Assembly (NCBI GenBank): GCA_037974965.1
Contig: JBBPFI010000004.1
Location: forward strand, 1,240,001-1,304,000
DNA: 64,000 nucleotides
From: Dacryopinax spathularia
Lineage: Eukaryota > Basidiomycota > Dacrymycetes > Dacrymycetales > Dacrymycetaceae
Direction of reading: 5' to 3'
This document shows, in pieces, positions 12,694 through 24,247 of the stretch (position 1 is the first letter of the stretch; the number at the start of each line of letters is the position of its first letter). Both the position numbers and the translations under genes were made by a program. The notes under the pieces are model-generated. The model did no database searches, had not been told where the DNA came from, and was given only the letters and a program-made list of their open reading frames with translations.

Positions 12694-13335
12694 TCAAGTC
12701 TTCTTGGGATGCTTCCTGCATCGAAAGGGTGAATATATGCGCGCAAGTCGGCAGGCAGCGACGTACAGCATCATGGTTTTAGCCACGCTCTTCGTTCCTT
12801 CGGATACGGCATGCCTCGCAAGCTCGCCGGGGACGAGAAGGCGGACAGCGGTCTGCAGCTCTTGGGAAGAGATGGTCGATTTATGGTTGATATAAGCCAG
12901 GTCTGTGAAGGAAGGGTTGTGAGCGTGGTTAAAGCGCATATATGCAAGTTGGACTCACTGCTTGCCTCGCCGGCAAGGCGCTCGAACGTGTCGGTGACGA
13001 AGGAGCACAAGACCGCCATAGCTTTGTTGGACATCCCCGTGTCGGGATGAACCTGCTTAAGGACTACGAAGGTCGGCATCGAAGAGTCAAGGCGGCTACC
13101 AGAACCACATACCCCTATAGAGATAGGTGGACCAGGAGTTCTTCGTCTTCTTGGCTCCCTTCTTGCCTCCTTTAGCGCCCTTGCCCTGCTTAGCAGTGCC
13201 ATCCGCATTGGCCATAACCTTCGCAGGCTTCTGACTAGAGGCGGGCTTCATCGTCGCCGATCCCTTCAGAGTCTTGGCTGCCTTCCTGCTGTTCTTCGAC
13301 TTGCCCGCCTTGGTCTTCGGAGTCGTCCTGGCCAT
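12694..13335 (-). CDS. Divergent histone H2B
   Basis: Histone-fold protein of the H2B family. The core is unmistakable: [20 protein letters not shown], then [15 protein letters not shown], then [20 protein letters not shown] and [14 protein letters not shown]. Exons are 13113-13335, 12959-13063, 12767-12902 and 12694-12715. The last intron (12716-12766, 51 nt, GTACGT...CAG) is a multiple of three, so retention would still read through. When spliced the protein is about 161 residues and ends [14 protein letters not shown]. The N-tail is long, basic and starts [14 protein letters not shown], unlike the usual fungal H2B tail. Several core residues differ from canonical H2B (TDTFERLAG for NDIFERIAT; YINHKST for YNKKST). 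No H2A gene is adjacent. It may be a variant rather than the main H2B, or the species' own divergent form. Confidence 0.9.
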
Positions 13336-13838
13336 TCTGACAGTGCCTTGTCGATACGATTCGTCGGCGGCTGGCGTCAGGGCTGTCGATGGACTGTCGA
13401 AGCGTTGAGGGCAGGTGGTGGTACGAAGTCAAGAGACAAGAGTGGGCACGTAGCCCATGACTGCCTTTTATACTCCGGCCATAAGTCCGGAGAGCGCGGC
13501 GGAGTGAGTGAAGAGGAGTGAAGATGCGAGAAGAGGTGACTCGCGCGTCCCGTCATGTGATGGCGAGTAGCGCGGTTGGTATCAGTCACGTGACTCCTAG
13601 CTTTGTCCCCTCCGGTTGAATGATCCAATCGGTCGATAGACGGGACCGTGGAAATCGTCAGAGCCTATGCATTGCGATTTACCACTAAGGCAAACAATGA
13701 GATTACAGTTCTAAATGCGTCCGATGGTATAGGTCCATGCAGTACAGTTACAGATGTTGTCCAGAGAGGGGTGATAGTACACACACAATGTCCCGGGTGG
13801 TGATAAAAGAAAGCGCGATGAATGCAAAGATGTCCATG
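13336..13838. promoter_or_regulatory. H2B upstream region with E-box palindrome and CCAAT motif
   Basis: A 503-bp gap between the H2B start and the SCAP stop. It contains the 10-bp palindrome GTCACGTGAC at 13585-13594 and a CCAAT motif near 13624 (GATCCAATCGG). These sit about 250-290 bp upstream of the H2B ATG. Function is inferred from motif identity only. Confidence 0.45.
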
Positions 13839-16800
13839 TCAGCGTCTTGCGGAAGGTATAGGGCAGCTGAATGCTTCCTCCGCCGTGGTAGGCACGGAGG
13901 CTGTGGTTGACTTCGTGAAGTCGATAACTCCAATAACGTTCCCGAAGCCCGCAGCCAACGAGCCTGCAGCTATAACCGCCACAGAAGTCACCCGGGTGAA
14001 CGGCAGCCTGGGATATATGCGGGATCGTGCCCTAGCACCGGGTGGAGTTACAGTCATGACTATTTTGAGTTGGCTTAGTGCGGCAGCGTGAGCGATCGGG
14101 ACGAGTTCAGACACATCTAGCGTCCATGCCTCCCATCGCTGTAGATCCTGAGTTCTCAGCCCGTCCTCATCCGAGCCAGTCAGCCCAGTCTGGGGCGTGG
14201 CGTCACCGTGTGAAAAAGGCGCTTGGGTGTCCCCAACATCGATGGGGTCGCTAGCTCGGTGGCGTCGAATTCCAGCAATAACGTGTCCAATCAAGTCCCA
14301 TGCACCCCGCTCACAATCGATTTCGGGGAGAGTTTGGACACGCAGTCCGTACCAGAATCCCCTTGCCTGGTCCGACGATGTTCGACTTTGAGGACCGTCT
14401 GCAGAAAGACGAAGGGGAGACGGAGGGGTGCTATCCAACGATGTGCGCACATCGGGGCTGCGTCGCAAAGACCCATTTGCGGGCTTCCGAAGCCGTTCGT
14501 GTGCGGCCGGGAGGCTGTTATATGACAACTGTCGCTTGGGAGGGGACGGAGGCGGCAAAGAACCGTCTAGGCTACCTTTTGGTGAATCTTCGCTTCCGTT
14601 TTCGCTGGAGGTGAGGCCAGGAACCGTGAGCGAGTAGTCATGCAAGCAACTACATCGCTTGCCGCCCAAGGGAAGAGTCGCCCGCAGCACGCGGACGCTG
14701 TCTTCTATCCCAGCGCATACAAAGAAGCCGGGCATCGGCAGCTCGCCGCAGTGTGGGCATCTACGCAGAGACATAGAGGATATCGCCAACTTGTGTACTG
14801 CACCAGCGCTCGCGGTCGAATGGAGCAATGTTCCGTCCTCAGCATCCCAAATCGAGATGTCGCCCGACGTAGACGAGGTGGCAACGACGGTGCGTGCAGC
14901 CTCTGCAAGTTGTAATGTGCGGAAGGCTATATGTTGTGTAGCCTGATCGTGCGGTTGTGGATGGATAGAGCAGCTTTGGGCCCAAGCAGAGGAAGAAGAA
15001 TCGCGTCGAAGCAGTTGTAGGGATCCATCCAGCCGGAAAACGACCGCATGTAGAATTTGTGATCCGTGGTCCTCCGAGACTACGCGGGTATGGCCGTGGC
15101 TATCGCAAGCGGGCACAACAACGCATAGTTCGGTGCCATCGGCAACATCCCATTGCCTGCTAGACCCATCTTCGCAGGCTGCCACGAGAATGGATGGCTC
15201 CACCGCGATATCCAACGAGCTCGTTGAGTTTCGACCGCCGTGAGTGTTGGCCCAATGTGCCGCGGGGAATGCTAAAGACGAAACAGCGGATGATGCTGAT
15301 AATGTTCGTAAGGGCTCCGGTCGAGCCCCCGAGAGACACCAAAGAAAGATAGATCCAGTTTTGGTACCAGCAGCGCAAACGTCTCCCTTTGAGCTGACGG
15401 CGATGGAGGTAATTGTTGATATGAGTGAGACGTGGGATGGAAGATGGGAGAGTAGGTCCCAGGAAGCGCTGCATTGGCCGTCGGGGAGAAGTGCCCAGCA
15501 TACGAGCTCGTTGTCGATACTGAGAGAAACGACTATATCACCGTCCATATTGGAGGCGATAAGGTCAACGTCGGATCCCAAGTTTCGAGGAAGAATGGAC
15601 AGTTGCACGTTGTCTCCGATAGAATCCTTGCCTATCTTGTTAGCCTGACGGAGGCAAGCCGGAGGTTTGTTCCTCTGCGCCTCTAACACGTCCGCGTCTT
15701 TGAGAAGGTAGGCCAAGAAACCCCACAATAAGCCCATCGTAGCGCCGATAGGAAGAACCATGATCTTGATCATCCATAGGCCAGGACGGAAGATGTTATA
15801 GAAGAAGCGGGACAAGGGACCCTGATCGGGGTATATTTTTGAGTCGGGCGAGATTGGCTTGAGTTGTACGATTGTGGGAGTTTCGATCCGTACATGCACC
15901 AAAGCTTGGTTCGTAGGGTTTATCAAGTTCCAAAATCGCTCTGCCGGATCGAACCAAGGCGAGGCTTCAGCGATGTCCGGAGTAGGAGAAACCGGTAACA
16001 ATGGCTCTGGAGCAGATGGGGAGATGATTCCGTGGGTTATGGCATATCGAACTTGACTTTGCTTGCTGGCGAACGGGTACTTCAGGTATAAGCCCACCAT
16101 GAGACCGACAAACTGTAATCTGTAAGCCTCGGTCAGAAGTGCAAAATAACTGCTTACCATCAGAAGGGTGCTATTGATGGCATAATGCCGGCGCATGAAT
16201 CGCAGAACTGGTCCGACGAGCTTGTAGAATTTCGAGTGCTGGTCGGACTTGGTTTGCGAGCCAGAGTGGTGGGTCGACCCACCACGGCCATACATGCCCT
16301 CCGGTTCCTGCCGTAGCAGTTCTTCCAGCTATAGGAACTATTAGTGGGCTATCTGGGTCCGACATTGGCAGGACGAACCTCTAATCGCTGTGCGTCAATA
16401 GAGAGCACCGTGATCCAAAACGTATGAATCATGAACCAGTGCACGATAAGGACCACCATTCCGAAAACGCAGAATTGGCGAACGGCGCCTATCGTGAACG
16501 ACGCAATGGTACCGAGCAGAGCATTGTAGGCGATGAGCTCCATTGTGTTCGCCGTTCCTGCTTGACTCATCGCAATGCCCACTCGCTCCTTGACCGGCAG
16601 GGTCAAAGGTGTGGTGTTCAGAGCAGTCAGCTTCAGACCTGTGAGTCGATAGTGTAGAAGCATGATAGACTAAACATACCAAATGCCACATGTTCTCCGT
16701 TCCCACGATCACAATGACTGCCGGAAGCACTGTCCATGGCACCATCGTAACCCGCCAGCCCCACATGACACATACGCTTATGCTCATGACAGTACTGGCG

Positions 16801-17836
16801 AGAAGTTCTACAAAAGCGGTGAAGGCTAATCCAAGCCTGGAGTGTACGCTTCGCATCCTCCATAAAGGCGCAGCGAGATAAGCCATAGCGATGAAGTAGA
16901 CGACGTAGATAGCTAGTGAAGCCGAGGGCATATTGGGAGCTGGCATCGAGTGCTCCAGAGCCAGGAGTTGAGGCCTGTAAGCCGTGTGAGATATCGATGC
17001 GAAGCCGGCCGTGGCATGCTCCAAGCCTCGTCGCCACAGACTATGTCCGAAGTTGTCATGACACATGACTTCCGGGAAGAAGTAGGTTAAAACCAAGAAG
17101 TCCGCTGCGTACGTCGTCTTGCCGGAATGTGGGTCGGAGGCACGACCCGCAAGTGTGGTTGTCGCATGTAAAGGGATACCGGACAAAGTGATATTCGGTC
17201 CAAAGTTGACGGTTCTGGCGAGTTTGGTGTCTGCCTCGATCGCTTGAGGGTCGTTATGCCAAAACTCGAGCGGACTCAAGAATAGACATTTCCCTTTCGC
17301 GTCGCGGATGCAAGAAGCTGAATCCGTAAAGTCGTTATCGGCCAGCATTGCCGATATCTTCTCCTGAAGCTCCAGGGTGGCAAGTAATGTGTACTTGTTA
17401 AGAGCACCTCGAGGATCGGGCGCCGTGCTTGGGACGATGACCCTTTCGATGCGAATCGTTCGTTCCGTGCCGCACTTTGCCAAAGCGGCGGCATCCTCCC
17501 GCACTTGAAAGATATCGTGGCCTTCCCAGATATGTCGCACATCGGTACGGAAAGCTGTCGCTGGTGTGTTGGGAGGTAAAAAAGAGTCTAGCATCTTTGT
17601 CGAGAAATGCGACAAGGGTTGCGATGAGTAGTGGGTCGCAAGTGCCGGATATAGCAATATGCACATAAGTGCACACGAGATGATGATGACTCGTATCTGG
17701 TGCGTGGCACAATGTCTACGCTGGCAGTGAGCAACATTGGTAGACGGCACAGTACGAAGACTCACACGCCATGGCGATAGAAAGCAGCACGAATGGGATG
17801 GTTCGGTCCCAAGTCGAACATATTGAAGAGACCCAT
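13839..17836 (-). CDS. SCP1: SREBP cleavage-activating protein (SCAP), sterol-sensing
   Basis: ER/Golgi escort of the SREBP transcription factor in sterol and oxygen sensing. I place the start at 17836 (MGLFNMFDLGPNHPIRAAFYRHG); a 50-nt intron (17716-17765) joins it to HCATHQIRVIIISC, as in other fungal SCAPs, giving the first membrane helix. A luminal loop follows. The sterol-sensing domain spans about 16.95-16.1 kb: AIYVVYFIAMAYLAAPLW, WGWRVTMVPWTVLPAVIVIV, TTPLTLPVKERVGIAMSQAG, FGMVVLIVHWFMIHTFWI. Further introns are 16630-16679 (AAG acceptor, needed to keep frame), 16329-16378 and 16113-16157. The C-terminal half is one long exon rich in WD-repeat units (DGDIVVSLSIDNELVCWAL, VAACEDGSSRQWDVADG, SGDISIWDAEDGTLLHS), the SREBP-binding propeller. 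Divergent from CCT1. Confidence 0.9.
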
Positions 17837-18295
17837 ATTGCTTGGCCTATTTCATATGGTTCGGGATGACGCCAGATCGCGATAGCTTGAATGTTCAGAC
17901 TTGACGGCACGCCTCGGTCAGTTAAGACCGCAAAGAGCGCATCCCTTGATTCCACTCCAGTATTGGGCACAGGTAGAAAAGGCTCTGCAATTCTGTCGTT
18001 GTTCCTAGGCAGTTGTAGTATATATAATCAGGGTATTCTCTGTGTGGAAATAGCTCGGATGGGTGTTACTGTAGCAAGCCGGCGGTTGGGAGTGTCAAGA
18101 GGGCGTCGTAGCTGGCTGGCACGTCGTCTCACAACGGTCCCTTGCTGTCTCTTGCTGCCCAGCACAGCCTGCGTCAGCCTCCGACGCGCATATGAATAAC
18201 GCCAATTGCTTCCGCAGTCCGCGCGTCCTCGTCGTCCATTGACTTTTGCGCGTCGTCTGCAGTAGGCCACTCACCGTCGAATCCCATTAGACACC
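17837..18295. other. Intergenic, shared promoter of SCAP and CCT1
   Basis: A 459-bp divergent promoter region. I see no coding sequence or motif I can name with confidence. Confidence 0.5.
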
Positions 18296-20215
18296 ATGTT
18301 CCAACGCGATCCAAAGGCTGGTGTCTTCCTGGGCGGTGACCGTGTCTCCGGTCAGGACATAAGAGACCAAAATGGTGGGCTCTATACATTATTAGCTTGT
18401 GTGGATAGGACTGATGAAAAGTTCAGTCGTCGCGGCTCAGGCGATCGCAAATATCGTCAAGAGCTCCTTGGGGCCCCTGGGGCTGGACAAAATGCTGGTA
18501 GACAACATTGGAGTGAGCAGACCTTGCCTGAAAGCTGGACATGCTGCTGACGGTCCCTCAGGAAGTTACTATCTCCAATGATGGTGCTACTATTCTCGGT
18601 CTATTGGACGTCGAGCACCCCGCAGGGAAGATCTTTGTCGACCTTGCCCAAAAACAGGATAAGGAGGTCGGGGATGGGACAACATCCGTTGTCATCATTG
18701 CTGCTGAGCTTCTACGACGAGCGAACGAGCTTGTCAAGCAAAAGATCCACCCTACCACCATTATCACCGGCTACCGACTGGCCTGCCGAGAGGCGTGCAG
18801 GTTTATGATCGACCAGATGAGCACGAAGATTGATGCGCTTGGGCGGGAAGCACTCATCAATGCTGCCAAAACATCCATGTCGAGCAAGATCATCGGAAGG
18901 TATGAATGTGCCTCGGCCGGTGGACCTCTGTGCTGACCTTGTTGCAGCGATGATGATCTCTTCGCTCCCATGGCCGTGGATGCCATGCTCGCAGTCAAGA
19001 CCACGAATCCAAGAGGCGAGACGAAGTACCCCGTGAAGGCTGTCAATGTCCTTAAGGCGCATGGAAAGAGTGCACGGGAGTCGATGTTCATCAAGGGATA
19101 TGCCCTTAACTGCACTGTTGCCAGCCAAGGTACGACGAACTCACGCCTCCGTCCACTGTAATCGATACTGACGTATACCAGCTATGAAGACACGGATAAC
19201 CAACGCTAAGATTGCATGTCTCGACATGAACCTGCAAAAGCAGCGGATGCATCTCGGTGTCCATATCATCGTAGATGACCCTGATCAGCTCGAAGAAATC
19301 CGGAAGCGAGAGTCCGAGATTACCTTGGAGAAGGTCCGAAAAATCCTCGCGACTGGCGCGAACGTTATTCTTACTACCAAGGGTATCGATGATCTCTGCC
19401 TGAAGGAGTTCGTCGAGGCGGGTGCTATGGCTGTGCGGAGATGCAGGAAAGAGGATCTCAGGAGGATAGCACGCGCAACTGGAGCAACCTTGATTTCTGA
19501 CATGGGCGACTTGGACGCGAACGAGACTTTCGAGGCTGCATACCTTGGCACTGCGGAGGAGGTCGTTCAAGAGCGGATCTCCGATGACGAGCTCATCCTC
19601 GTGAAGGGTACAAAGGTCGTTAACTCTAGCTCGATCATTCTTCGTGGAGCGAACGACTACATGCTGGACGAGATGGAACGCGCTCTGCATGATGTATTGT
19701 CAATTATCAAGCGAACGTTGGAGAGCGGACAGGTTGTTCCGGGAGGTGGAGCGGTAGAGACTGCGTTGAGCATCTACCTTGAGAACTTCGCCACAACACT
19801 GGTATGCCCGCAACTAACTGTCCTCTGCAATGCGTTGCTGACTGCTATTCAGGGCTCGAGGGAACAACTCGCTATCGCGGAGTTCGCCAATGCCCTGCTC
19901 GTCATCCCGAAGACTCTCGCGGTCAATGCGGCTAAGGACTCCACCGATCTGGTTGCGAAGCTGCGCGCATATCACTATGCAGCTCAGACCGCACCTGTTG
20001 GTGACCCCAAGAAGGGCCTCATGAATTACGGTCTTGATCTCCTGAAGGGTGAGGTGAGGGATAACCTCAAGGCTGGTGTCCTTGAGCCTACGGTTAGCAA
20101 GGTGAAGAGCTTGAAGAGCGCGTTTGAGGCTGCGGTCAGTTTGTTGCGGATTGATGATGCGATCCAGTGCGCACCAGAGCAGAAGGGTGGCCACGACCCG
20201 CACGATGAGATGTAG
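18296..20215 (+). CDS. TCP1: T-complex protein 1 subunit alpha (CCT1)
   Basis: Subunit of the cytosolic group II chaperonin CCT/TRiC that folds actin and tubulin. The N-terminus [20 protein letters not shown] matches the alpha subunit, as does [23 protein letters not shown]-site motifs are visible: [29 protein letters not shown] and [17 protein letters not shown]. The apical and C-terminal parts include [14 protein letters not shown] and [19 protein letters not shown], and the protein ends GGHDPHDEM. Introns interrupt after DQN, after DNIG, after KIIG, after VASQ and within FATTL|GSREQ (starting at about 19803). All join in frame. The length of about 555 residues fits the family. Confidence 0.95.
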
Positions 20216-20443
20216 ACGAGCACTTCTATAGTCACGGATAATTCAAGAGTGTTGCAGAGCGTTGTAGAGGGTTGCAGTTCCGAGATGGGCCGAAAGCGCG
20301 TCATCGGCAACTGGTGGTAGTCAGGGTAGCGGTCGGAGGACACATTGCCGGACGGACCATAGTTGAGGAGACAGGTGATCTCCGCTGGCTCACGGTGGCA
20401 TCCTTCCTCGCCTTGCCTGCTGCGGCATACTGGGTTATCGACA

Positions 20444-21585
20444 ATGATGAGCCTCAGGACGGCAGCTCTACGGCCTGCAGCCGCAACACTGCGTCGGCCA
20501 GTCGTGTTCACAGGTGCACGTCGCTGGCTGAACCTGGACGCGTCCAACACCGAGGCGAAGTACGAGTTCATCCTGACCTCAAAGCCGGATCCAAGCGTTA
20601 CGCTCATCACGCTCAACCGACCGAAAGCGCTCAATGCTCTGAGTAGCCCGCTGTTCCATGAGCTGAATCATGCCCTTGCTACTGCCGAGCTGGACCAGGA
20701 GGTTGGCGCTATTGTGCTTACGGGAAGCGAGAAGGCGTTCGCTGGTGCGTGGAGTCTATGCTGCACTCGGTGCTATTGCTGACGCAAGCTTAGCTGGTGC
20801 CGATATCAAGGAGATGAAGGACAAGCAATGTACGTAGTGTGAGATTGTCAAGGTGTCCTGTCCCTAAGCATGCTGCAGTCTACGAGGTCTATCGGGACAA
20901 CTTCCTCTCTCATTGGACCAAGATCACAGAGATGAAGAAGCCCATCATCGCCGCCGTTAGCGGTTACGCGGTGCGTATTCCACAGCTTCGTGAAGCGCTT
21001 ACACTAACAACACGTAGCTCGGGGGCGGCTGCGAGCTAGCCATGATGTGCGATATTATCCTTGCTTCACCCACCGCTAAATTCGGCCAGCCAGAGATCAA
21101 CCTGGGCGTCATCCCTGGTGCAGGCGGCACACAGCGGCTCACGCACGCGATCGGAAAGTCTAGGGCGATGGAGATCGTCCTGACTGGTAGGAATATCAGC
21201 GCCCAGGAGGCTGAGAAGTGGGGCCTTGTGAGCAAGGTTGTTGGGGAGGGGGAGGGACAGGTCGTCAAGGAGGCCGTCGAGATGGCCAAGACTATCGCGA
21301 GCAAGGGCAGGCTGTCCGTCATGGCAGCAAAGGAGGGAGTTAACGCTGGTGCGCTGGAGATCCAACCGGTCAGCATACCTGTCAATTAACGGAATTTCAG
21401 CATACGAGCTCAGCCTGCACGAGGGCCTGCACTTCGAGCGCCGCCTGTTCCAGAGCCTGTTCGCGACCAAGGATCAGAAGGAAGGTGAGCGAGCTTTCGT
21501 TGCTTCTATGCCGCAACGTGCTGATGATGGGACAGGAATGGCCGCGTTTGCTGAGAAACGCAAGGCGCAGTTCACGAACGAGTAG
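20444..21585 (+). CDS. ECHS1: Mitochondrial enoyl-CoA hydratase
   Basis: Short-chain enoyl-CoA hydratase (crotonase fold), second step of mitochondrial beta-oxidation. The N-terminus [20 protein letters not shown] is a basic, hydroxylated mitochondrial presequence. Crotonase features follow in order: [20 protein letters not shown], then [12 protein letters not shown] (oxyanion-hole segment), [13 protein letters not shown] and [18 protein letters not shown], which carry the two catalytic glutamates. The C-terminus has [26 protein letters not shown] and [13 protein letters not shown]. About five introns of 50-60 nt interrupt it. It lies 228 bp downstream of CCT1 in the same orientation. Confidence 0.93.
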
Positions 21586-21818
21586 AATCGGTGGTGGTGG
21601 GGAAGCAGGACTGGGCACGTTGTATATTGTAAATCTTCTCTCGAAAAGAACTTCCGAATCCCTCGCATGTCTTCAAAAGCGGTTTATCCATCGTAGCGTT
21701 GAGATGATGGTGCAATGAAATGGTATCAATTATCTGGAAATGATGATCAGCTTCCAGCCGGGCGTGTTGACTGATCCACTCACAATGAGTTATCGTACAT
21801 TATCTGCGAACACGTCTC

Positions 21819-22187
21819 TCATGCAGCCTTCATAGCCGCCTTATTCCTCCTCTTCTTGCCCTCCCTATACATCACCAGGCCGATGAACAGGCCTATCGCA
21901 GTCACCCCCAGAACAAGAAGTATGGCCGGTCCCCAAACTGCCCACTCTCGCGCCGGGAAGTGCGCATGTAATGGATGTGAGGGGGGCAGGAATGGCTGCC
22001 GAGAACGCGTCAACACATCTATGTTCACCGCTTCATGCGAGACTCACGAGGAATATTGCCCATGTTGTGTAGTAGATGAAGACGAAGGAGGCCACTAGGA
22101 GGAAGACGCCTCCTACTAGTTTGTCGCTCAACCCCTGCCGACGCGTTCAGCTCGAAACCGTTAGGTTACAGTGACCTAACGCACCAT
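21819..22187 (-). CDS. DPM2: Dolichol-phosphate mannosyltransferase regulatory subunit DPM2
   Basis: Small ER membrane protein that stabilises the dolichol-phosphate-mannose synthase and supports GPI synthesis. Three coding exons give 88 residues, the usual DPM2 size. Exon 1 contributes only the ATG (22185-22187). After a 50-nt intron (22135-22184) exon 2 reads GLSDKLVGGVFLLVASFVF then IYYTTWAIFL. After intron 21996-22047 exon 3 reads PFLPPSHPLHAHFPAREWA, then VWGPAILLVLGVTAIGLFIG. These are the two DPM2 helices with the conserved YYTTW and HxxFPxRxWA segments. The C-terminus is basic (YREGKKRRNKAA). It is too short and split to be obvious as a single open frame. Divergent from the NSRP1-like gene with a 205-bp shared promoter. 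Confidence 0.9.
22159..22181. repeat. 23-bp near-perfect palindrome in DPM2 intron 1
   Basis: Arms CGTTAGGT and ACCTAACG are perfect over 8 bp, with a 7-nt centre that is itself almost palindromic. It lies inside intron 1 just after the ATG exon of DPM2. Confidence 0.7.
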
Positions 22188-22392
22188 ACTGAAAAGCAGG
22201 CTTTGGTCCTTGGACTCTCACGTCCACTCGTTACTCTGTCGGTCGAAACTTGTGAACCAGTAGTTAGCTGAGCTGCTGAAGGCGTATGGGAGTTCCGAGG
22301 TTGTGCCTTCCACGTCAAGAAGCGCGCATATATTGTTGCACGCCACATCGCTGGTCCCTGACTACAACCACCTACTGCTTCGTCCTCCTCTC

Positions 22393-23621
22393 ATGTCGGC
22401 GCCTAAGTTATCCTTCTCATTAGGAGCGAGGGCCAAGCCAGCTGTCGGGACAGCGCCGCCGCTGAAGAGGACGTCTACCGTTGCTTTCGGAGATGAAGAG
22501 CAGGATATCGTCGATGCCGCACCCACCGCGAAAGCCGCGGGCTCCGGCTCGAAAGCTAGCGTCAACAAGCAGCTTATGGCGCAGTCTGTCGCTATGAGCA
22601 AGAAGATCAAACAGCAACAGGAGGAAGCGAAGAAGGTGGATGAGACTGTGTTCATGTACGATGAGGTGTATGACAGGATGCAAGAAGCGAAGAGGGCGGC
22701 AGAGGCGAAGAGGGAAGAGGACGCTCAGGAACGAAAGGTGCGTTTGCTATCCTTACGGCACAGGCGTCCCATGCTCATGCGCACCAACAGCCTAAGTACA
22801 TAAAAGCTCTACTTGAGTCAGCCGAAACGCGACGGCTAGACCATCTTAGAGCAGAAGAAAAGATGTACCAGAGGGAACGAGAAGCGGAAGGAGACATGTA
22901 TGCGGGAACCGAGTCATTCGTGACACAGGCGTACAAGGACCAAATCGCTGAGATGCGACGGGCGGAAGAAGAAGAGAAGAAGCGAGAAGAAGCGAATCGA
23001 GCCAAGGCTGGTGCGGTCGGCATGTCGCATTACTACAAAACACTGCTTGAGCGGGAGGCTGCAGCTCACAATGCTGCTGTGGCTGCGACCGCCACGATCG
23101 GTCCAACTCCGCCAAGCGGCTCTCAAGGTCCGAATCTTACGATTCAACGCCCTCCGGAGATGGAACCTCTTTCCGACCTCGAGCTGGCGAAGGAAGCTGC
23201 ATTACGGGGACAAACCGTCGAGATCAACGATTCGGGCGAGATCGTCGACAAGCGGGAACTGCTCTTACCTGGTCTGAACCTGTCAGCACCCAATACTAGG
23301 CGAATCGGCGGTTTATCTACCGATCGAGCCAAGGCGAGGCAGACTTCTGAAGAACCTGTCGTGCATCGCGCTGTCGGTGCAGCGGCGAGTCAGCGCGAGA
23401 TTCGAGAACGGCAAGCAAGACAGCTGGAACGACAGCTGGAAGAGGAGGCGAGAAGGAGAAAGGAAGAGCAGGAAAGGAAGGAGCGGGAGGAACACGAGAG
23501 ACGTGCTGCTAAGAGGAACGATGAACAGGCTGTAATGAGCGCGAGGGAACGATATTTGGCAAGGAAGAAGGCGAGATTGGAGAATCCAGATAAAACCGAC
23601 GATTCCCGCGGGGAAACATGA
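22393..23621 (+). CDS. NSRP1: Nuclear speckle splicing regulatory protein 1-like (DUF2040)
   Basis: Homologue of NSRP1/CCDC55, a nuclear coiled-coil protein that modulates alternative splicing. The N-terminus MSAPKLSFSLGARAKP is followed by the DUF2040 core: ETVFMYDEVYDRMQEAKRAA, then after a 53-nt intron (22738-22790) PKYIKALLESAETRRLDHL, then QREREAEGDMYAGTESFVT and QAYKDQIAEMRRAEEEE. The C-terminal half is strongly charged and predicted coiled coil (REIRERQARQLERQLEEEAR). It carries short acidic/basic repeats and ends DKTDDSRGET. The total is about 390 residues. The PKYIxxLL and ESFVTxAYK segments identify the family; the function is a family-level assignment. Confidence 0.88.
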
Positions 23622-24247
23622 TACCTTCTGCACGACGACGGGATAGATCCAAGGCGTTGTAAGATTATCATACTCATGTATTTCTCATCAATATGTAGGG
23701 GCGTTCCGTCACAAGATCTATTTTTGGTCTGCCGATGCGCTTTGCTGATCACGCAGTGGGAGTCGTGACGCAACTGCCCCACAACATCGTCGCCCAGTTT
23801 GGTCTCGATTCCAATACCGCCTGATGTTATCAGGAACGGGCGCAAGCAGGTCACCTAATCCAGTCTCCGGCCTAATGCTGAACTGGTGAGTGACGGTCAA
23901 GCGACACAGTGGTTTACTGATTGTGAGGATAGACAAAGACGCTGGTCCTGTGAAAGACCTCCCAAAGAAGCTTTATCCGCCGGCGATCGGATGAGTAACA
24001 AGCTTTGTCATACTTGTGATTGGCCTCGCCATTCATTTCACTCCAAGGTTGTTGGACAAGGCTGTGCCGTTGGCAGGGAAGCACGCTTCCGGAAGTCCGG
24101 GCGAATGTCGTGACCTATCTTGGGCGCTTCTATCGTGCGCTGATGCACCCGCATGCTGAATGAATTTCAGCGTCCTGAAGTCCCGCTTATGCTCACAGTT
24201 CACCCCAACTTTCATGTTTTCTCCTCCTACATTGGGCCTTACTGGTC
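23622..24247. other. Intergenic, no gene recognised
   Basis: A 626-bp gap between NSRP1-like and the first DUF6533 gene. Short open frames exist on both strands but none resembles a known protein or has a convincing start. Confidence 0.5.

Noticed and set aside
17716-17970. Open frame suggesting a SCAP start at 17970
   Set aside because: It is the wrong frame; the conserved AFYRHG segment is in another frame and starts at 17836.
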